Program-made: the position numbers and the translations under genes
Shown here: one piece after another, positions 59,535 to 64,000 of the stretch
Layout: every line of letters starts with the position of its first letter
Position numbering within the stretch: the stretch's first letter is position 1
NCBI RefSeq assembly: GCF_022581195.2
Contig: NC_061462.1
Location: 5,518,001 to 5,582,000 of the forward strand
Length of the DNA stretch: 64,000 nt
From: Helicoverpa zea
Taxonomy: Eukaryota > Arthropoda > Insecta > Lepidoptera > Noctuidae
Reading direction: 5' to 3'
Notes under the pieces: generated by a model
What the model saw: the letters and a program-made list of their open reading frames with translations, nothing else
What the model was told of the DNA's origin: nothing
The model's database searches: none

Positions 59535-60115
59535 CATCATCAGCCTATAGCAGTCCACTGCTGGACATAGGCGTCTCCAAGTGCACGCCACTGAGATCGA
59601 TTTTCGGCTGCTCGCATCCAGCTCCTGCCAGCCGCCTTGCGCAAGTCATCACTCCACCGTGCCTGAGGACGTCCTACACTACGTTTGCCGAGGCGTGGTC
59701 TCCACTCTAGAACGCGTTTACCCCAACGGTTATCGGTTCTTCGGCTAATATGGCCAGCCCACTGCCACTTCAGCTTGCTGATTCGGTGGGCTATGTCGAT
59801 GACCTTGGTTCTCTGACGGATTACCTCATTTCTGATGCGATCCCTCAGAGAAATGCCGAGCGACTTTAAACTTGTGGACCAGCCGTACCGACAGTGTCTA
59901 CGTTTCGGCTCCGTAAGTCATGATAGGTAGGACGCACTGATTGAAGACTTTTTGTCTTTAGGCACTGTGGGATCGACGATGTTAGGACTCGACGTAGCTT
60001 CCCAAATGCAGCCTAACCCAACTGAATTCTCTTATTCACCTCATCCTCAAAGTTGTTTCTACCTAACTGCAATGTCTGCCCGAGGTATACATATTTCCGA
60101 ACAACTTCGAGAACT
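59535..60115 (-). mobile_element. RTE-type LINE fragment nested in the LTR element
   Basis: A 581-bp minus-strand, 5'-truncated copy. The 12-mer GCTGCCTGCGTT at 59,523-59,534 and 60,116-60,127 is the TSD. The 3' end reads GGCTGATGATG on the minus strand, the usual RTE-type simple tail, preceded by a segment whose plus strand reads CAGTCCACTGCTGGACATAG, a typical lepidopteran RTE end. Confidence 0.88.
59550..60115 (-). pseudogene. RTE reverse transcriptase C-terminus, decayed
   Basis: The frame starts with RKYVYLGQTL and NNFEDEVNKRIQLG (about 60,110-60,013) and continues in shifted frames with AAFGKLRRVL, VLPIMTYGAET, KLKWQWAGHI, and WSDDLRKAAGRSWMRAAENR with QWRALGDAYVQQW near the 3' end; these are conserved C-terminal motifs of RTE reverse transcriptases. 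A TAG replaces a tryptophan codon after RIQLG and another after YGAET, and at least two frameshifts are present. It cannot make a functional protein. Confidence 0.88.
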
Positions 60116-60320
60116 GCTGCCTGCGTTGCAGTGTGCCAATGTTGCTGGCTGTTTGTGTCTTGGTGCCTCTTACAAAAGTTTATTAGAACGCCACTACGTC
60201 CGCTGTGGCGATGCAAGTGGACACCTCCTCAGCTTTCTTTGATAGCTGCGAGACAATTTGACAAAGACAAGGACTTTGAAGACGTTCGAATGTACATGAG
60301 TCTATGTGTGCGTGCCGTGA

Positions 60321-60406
60321 AAGGATGTATGAATATTGATGTGAAAAAGTGTTAATCTAATTGAAGGATGCATGAATATTGATGTGAAAAAGTGTTAATC
60401 TAATTG
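60321..60406 (+). repeat. 43-bp tandem duplication
   Basis: AAGGATGTATGAATATTGAT and the following 23 bases at 60,321-60,363 recur at 60,364-60,406 with a single change (TGTATG to TGCATG). Confidence 0.92.
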
Positions 60407-60539
60407 GCCTACTTTCAATGACTGATTTTGACCTTGACTGTTATTTTAACTTAAAAATGGACTTTTCTTTGATTTTGACTTTGAAATACCCTACTATACC
60501 GTACGTACGAGATTACGGCTCTTTGGTTTTCTATACTGG

Positions 60540-60915
60540 TGGTGCTAGTTGTCTAGACCACTTTGAGAACGTATGAATGTACGGGTCTCTCTTTATACCG
60601 TGGCGGTGTTACTTTGGAGGCCGCTGAGAGAACATACGACGGTATGGGTCTCTGTTCCACGTCTTCATAGTATGCTACCTATAGCTTAAACGCGTGCCTA
60701 TGCTATGAGCGTGTGTAATGACAAGCAAACTGGGAGCCTCTGTCATCGAGAACATGCGACGGCATGGGTCTCTGTTTCTGAGTGGGACTATTTTTTAGAC
60801 CACTGGGAGAACATACGACGGTATGTGTCTCTGTTTCACGTCGTCATAGTATGCAACCTATAGCTTAAATGCGTGCCTATGCTATGAATGCGTAAAATGA
60901 CATGCAAACTGGGAG
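60540..60915 (+). repeat. 180-bp tandem array with four covarying stem-loops
   Basis: Two units about 180 bp long each contain two copies of a stem-loop in the form GAGA-A-[5 bp]-loop4-[5 bp]-GG-TCTC: at 60,566-60,589, 60,628-60,652, 60,748-60,772 and 60,807-60,831. Inner stems read CGTAT/GTACG, CATAC/GTATG, CATGC/GCATG and CATAC/GTATG. After the second and fourth comes a shared segment with CATAGTATGC, ACCTATAGCTTAAA, GCGTGCCTATGCTATG and GCAAACTGGGAGCCTCTGTCA. No open frame is conserved between the units, so the conserved thing appears to be the RNA or DNA fold. Confidence 0.75.
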
Positions 60916-61207
60916 CCTCTGTCACCTGGCGGTGTATGGCGAGTGATGGAAGTCCGGATTCTGTCATTCACGATGCACTTTTATTCGTGTTTAGTCTGAA
61001 GCTGGTTACTACCATAACACCTTTCAATATGCCTTTGCCTGTGGGCGCTTGAGTGCACACTTGCGCCCATAGTATGACTTACATACAAGTAGAAGTAAAT
61101 ATGGAAACCTTTTTTTTTGTTACCCTTCCTTTTCTCAACATATTACATGCTTCAGACTTATACACAAAAACGACTACTACGAGTAAATTACTTATACCTT
61201 GCTTAAC

Positions 61208-61363
61208 ATGTTTCAGCAACATGTCGGTGATCAGCTTATGGGGAGTTTATCTGATGCTGACGAGGCGAATAATACTGCGGGCGAGGACGCCGCAGGGTCA
61301 GGAACGGCCGTGTTAGATATGAATCCTCCTTGCTACCAACCTGGACTGACCAGGCTGGTATAG
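61208..61363 (+). CDS. Short frame crossing into the 3' LTR, possible C-terminal remnant
   Basis: A 51-codon frame from ATG 61,208 ends at TAG 61,361-61,363, inside the 3' LTR. It is acidic and small-residue rich (LSDADEANN, GEDAAGSGTA) and ends DMNPPCYQPGLTRLV; the last 16 residues are encoded by the LTR itself, and the 5' LTR holds the same stop. Its base composition is less AT-rich than its surroundings. Many LTR elements end their last gene within the 3' LTR, so this may be the tail of a lost pol or env-like gene. I recognise no domain. A splice-acceptor-like TTTCAG lies at 61,211-61,216, so the true start is open. Confidence 0.3.
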   Translation: MFQQHVGDQLMGSLSDADEANNTAGEDAAGSGTAVLDMNPPCYQPGLTRLV

Positions 61364-61563
61364 AAGAAGAAGTTATGACGAATGGAAGGATGACAGACGT
61401 TGAAGATGTCACATCGTGATCTTATAATTAATTATTGATATTGTATTTGCTATTCAAAGTTGGCTTCTGCTAAATCCTTTGTAAGAAATAAACCTTACCA
61501 GGTTAAATGTTTATAGACGTGTGTTATTCATTTTCAAGTACCACTTCTGATCTGACCTCTAAG
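61311..61563 (+). repeat. 3' LTR, 253 bp
   Basis: Identical by direct reading to 55,650-55,902; followed by the target duplication AATAT (61,564-61,568). The bases just before it (GCAGGGTCAGGAACGGCCG) are not a canonical polypurine tract. Confidence 0.9.
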
Positions 61564-61568
61564 AATAT

Positions 61569-62699
61569 TAACACCACAATAGCGAGTAAACGCCCATTCC
61601 TGGATATGGACCACGCAATAACCACTACAGTGAACGCCTGCCATTCAGTTTGGTAATCGCAATTTATTCATGTAAATTATTTCTATGATACTGCAAATAC
61701 TCAGCCATGGATATTCTGCCGTATACAAGTACTCTGTTTTGGCTTAAAGGTTTTGGATATGCGCTTTTTGTGACCGTACAATTCAGGGAGATTAACACCT
61801 TAATTTCCAAATGTAATATGAATGCAAATATGATTGTTTTTTTTTTTGCAACTGTCACAAACATATTCTAAACCTTTTTTTTTCATAAACCTAAGTCAAA
61901 AATACGTATATTTTTTTAGACGATTCCTTATTGTGGTATTATTTATTAGAAAAAACAAACAAAAATAGCATGAACAATCAGGTTACAACAAGAAGCTATG
62001 TCCATACATCATGTCGAATAAGTTGAGTGTCACAAGGAAATAGGTATACGAAAGAATCATCTTAAACTATTCTTTAGAGAATTCTACCTATGCAAATTTA
62101 ATATTTTGATTCATTCACAGAGGTTTAAAAACTAAAAAGTGGTACAACCTCGCCTTAAAGTAAGCCACATCTGTCGATCGAGTCACACATACCCGACTAT
62201 GCACCTGCTACAATTTATATTCTCCTTCATTCCTATGTACAATATTGAAACAGCGAGATTAAACTTTCTATGTGTTCACCGAGTGATTTTTGAATTGACT
62301 ATAGTTTGTCATATTCTCGTTCGAGTTTTATGGTTTATTTTATTCTACGCTATGTGAATTTGTTCCGAGAAATTAATTTCAGTAGATTGAAATAGACACG
62401 TGAACAAAAATTCATTGATCTGGCAAAAGTGTCATTCATAGAACTGGCTAGGTACTATACATAAAATTTACATAGATATTGAATATTCGAAAAAAAAGTT
62501 GTAAAATCACTCGTTTTTTTTTAATAACAAATTAAACAATTTCCATTTTGTTGACCACTTGTGCAGTCATCCAAATAAAACACAAAGCACTGCGATCGCG
62601 GTTTGACCAACTGAATCGAAAAGATACGGCAGCCATTAAGCTGCAAACCCTTAGTTCTGTACACCATTACTGTGTCCACAACGAATTGATAGCGAGAAG
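61569..62699. other. No gene recognised
   Basis: AT-rich sequence with frames of 66-87 codons that carry no recognisable motif. Confidence 0.5.
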
Positions 62700-63030
62700 C
62701 GACGACATTTGATATTACACCAGAGGAAGGAAATATTAGAGGAGACGCCATAAGGCGGTGGTCAGGCGCCTCCTTGTAGGTCAAAACTTACGGTAAGCGT
62801 GACCAAAAGAATCAGTAAAGAACCAACGAGACGTTCGGGTTCCTTTAGACATCTATCAAATATTGTAGGTTTGGTTTTAAAAAAAGGGCGAGATCTAATG
62901 AAGGCGTTTGCGGGTGGAGCCGGTAACCTTCCCGAATATCCGCATTTTGGCGACACTAATTTCTTAGGAGATTTCTCGTTATGACATCTCTAAAGTAATT
63001 TTGTTCTCCGTGGATATAGCAGTACGGCAA
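62700..63030. repeat. Dispersed repeat, copy 2 (partner at 9.34-9.69 kb)
   Basis: Collinear with 9,341-9,690 through GGAGACGCCATAAGGCGG, GTGGTCAGGCGCCTCCTTGT, AGGTCAAAAC, TAATGAAGGCGTTTGCGG, CGTTATGACATCTCTAAAGT and AATTTTGTTCTCC. Compared with copy 1 it preserves GGAGCCGGTAACCTTCCCGA better. Overlapping frames of 61 and 64 codons here on opposite strands are not genes. Confidence 0.75.
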
Positions 63031-64000
63031 TGCAGCAGTGTGACTGCAAGACGTAAACAAACGCGTTTCAGAGCAATGGCCGCTGTGAAAATGCAGCTAA
63101 GGGAATTCTTTTGATTCCGTCTATCGTCGCTGTTTTATTAGAGGTGCGGTTGCAGTTATAGCGGGGTCTAGCAGTTATGTGGGGTTATTGATCTATAGAT
63201 TTGTTCTAGCTTTTCAATGGACAGTAAAAATATTGATGGAGAGCTTCTAGGAATTGATATGAGTAAAACAATAAATAAATTCTGCATTTATTGTGCACAC
63301 AATTGTACATTGATAAAACTGCCTTAGTGGCTACTACTATGTAAAACTTTATAGTAAAACCTACGTGACCATTCGTGCAAAAGCGGTCTAAGATAAATTA
63401 CCCACGAGTTTCTTTCTTTAAAAACTAACCTATATAGCAAACAAAAAAAAAACAAAAAAAAACTCACAAAGTGTTTCCAGTTTCACACGTTAAAGGAAAA
63501 CAGAATATATTATATGTGGTTATCTTTCGCCAGTTGTTACCGTCGACCAAGAAGGATGGATTACCTTGGCACTCGTGGGCGAGTCTATTGACTATGTAGA
63601 AAGGTGTGAAGGAAATTCGTGTACAAAGACAACTATAAATATTTATCGTAAGCTTTGAAACTGAGTACAACCCACAAACTTCCCACGGTAACAATATTAA
63701 TGGTATAAAAATAGTATGTCAGTTCATATCTGGAGAAATAAGTACTATGACCCGTATAAGAATATGTGGGAAGATATTGTAATTCGGTCAAGTGAAATAG
63801 TTCATCTAAAATATTTTTATTTAAATGTCAAGAGGAGTGTGTTTCACATACAATTCACAACATCACCAGGCGATTTATTTTTCTATAAAATAAAGAATAA
63901 ACCATTTAAGTGCCTAATAAGCGCCAATTATCTATCCAACTAAAAAAAAACTGTAGGTAAGTAGAAATAATGATTCGAACGAAAGAATTCAATTTCACTC
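63031..64000. other. No gene recognised
   Basis: Single-copy AT-rich sequence, with an A-run at about 63,443-63,461. Frames of 75-76 codons (63,464-63,694 and 63,716-63,943) match nothing known to me. Confidence 0.5.

Larger units (their letters stand above)
55645..61568 (+). mobile_element. Non-autonomous chimeric LTR retrotransposon, 5.9 kb
   Basis: Two 253-bp direct repeats (55,650-55,902 and 61,311-61,563), apparently identical throughout, bound 5.4 kb of interior. AATAT at 55,645-55,649 and 61,564-61,568 is the target duplication. Each LTR starts TGTTAG and carries AATAAA (55,826-55,831; 61,487-61,492) in plus orientation. The LTRs end CTCTAAG rather than the usual CA, which is odd. The interior has no gag, protease, RT or integrase frame; it contains a 145-bp inverted repeat with cargo, a MITE, SINE-like pieces, a decayed RTE fragment, stem-loop repeats and a short frame running into the 3' LTR. 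Five-base duplication fits Ty3 or BEL/Pao integrases, so proteins must come from another element. LTR identity implies very recent insertion. Confidence 0.88.

Noticed and set aside
59225..60355. Several frames of 67-100 codons in the right half of the LTR element
   Set aside because: They translate the TGCTGCTG minisatellite, the antisense of the RTE fragment or the 43-bp duplication. Only the minus-strand RTE motifs are meaningful.

Overview
The window looks like lepidopteran (moth) nuclear DNA. It is AT-rich, has no recognisable multi-exon host gene, and carries many dispersed repeats whose sequences I recognise from moth and butterfly genomes: a short retroposon with a GTCAGTAAGAGTCTG-type core, an RTE 3' end ending in AAGCCGACCCCAA-like sequence, the CCAAGTGCGAGTCGGACTCG repeat, the GACTCACTGACTGA-like repeat, and the ACCGACTTCCCAAAAAGGAGG repeat. 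Species cannot be fixed from sequence alone. No rRNA, tRNA, CRISPR or bacterial-type feature was seen. The window is a gene desert, either intergenic or inside a very large intron, and almost everything that can be supported is mobile DNA or its remains.

Layout. 0.5-0.7 kb: a short retroposon with a perfect 14-bp target-site duplication (TSD). 5.35-6.09 kb: two tandem copies of a 370-bp unit, each made of two successive foldbacks. 9.35-9.69 and 62.70-63.03 kb: two diverged copies of one dispersed repeat. 14.0 kb: a perfect 34-bp palindrome. 14.43-15.15 kb: a LINE ORF1-only retrocopy on the minus strand. 21.3-21.4 kb: two adjacent hairpins. 22.1 kb: an RTE-type tail; 22.75 kb: a 12-bp minisatellite. 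25.73-26.44 kb: a tandem duplication with a conserved core. 33.01-33.24 kb: a 227-bp MITE. 33.65-34.43 and 54.16-55.13 kb: two related repeats, each ending in a long, nearly perfect foldback. 39.9-40.3, 41.67-41.90 and 49.75-49.96 kb: further dispersed repeats, one a tRNA-derived SINE. 46.94-48.10 kb: a 5'-truncated LINE with TSD, coding for the end of a reverse transcriptase and a C2H2 zinc finger.

The most unusual object is at 55,650-61,563: a 5.9-kb LTR retrotransposon with apparently identical 253-bp LTRs and AATAT duplications on both sides. It encodes no gag or pol. Its interior holds a perfect 145-bp inverted repeat enclosing 1.7 kb (including a 254-bp block with one G/C), a MITE that exactly splits one arm and is identical to the copy 25 kb away, a decayed RTE fragment with its own TSD, four copies of a covarying stem-loop in a 180-bp tandem array, and a short reading frame that runs across the 3' LTR junction. 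Because the LTRs are identical while the nested RTE copy has stops and frameshifts, the cargo probably predates the last transposition. This suggests a non-autonomous chimeric retroelement mobilised in trans. Between these elements lie long stretches of low-complexity AT-rich sequence, with a few CpG-rich islands that could be regulatory but are not proven to be.
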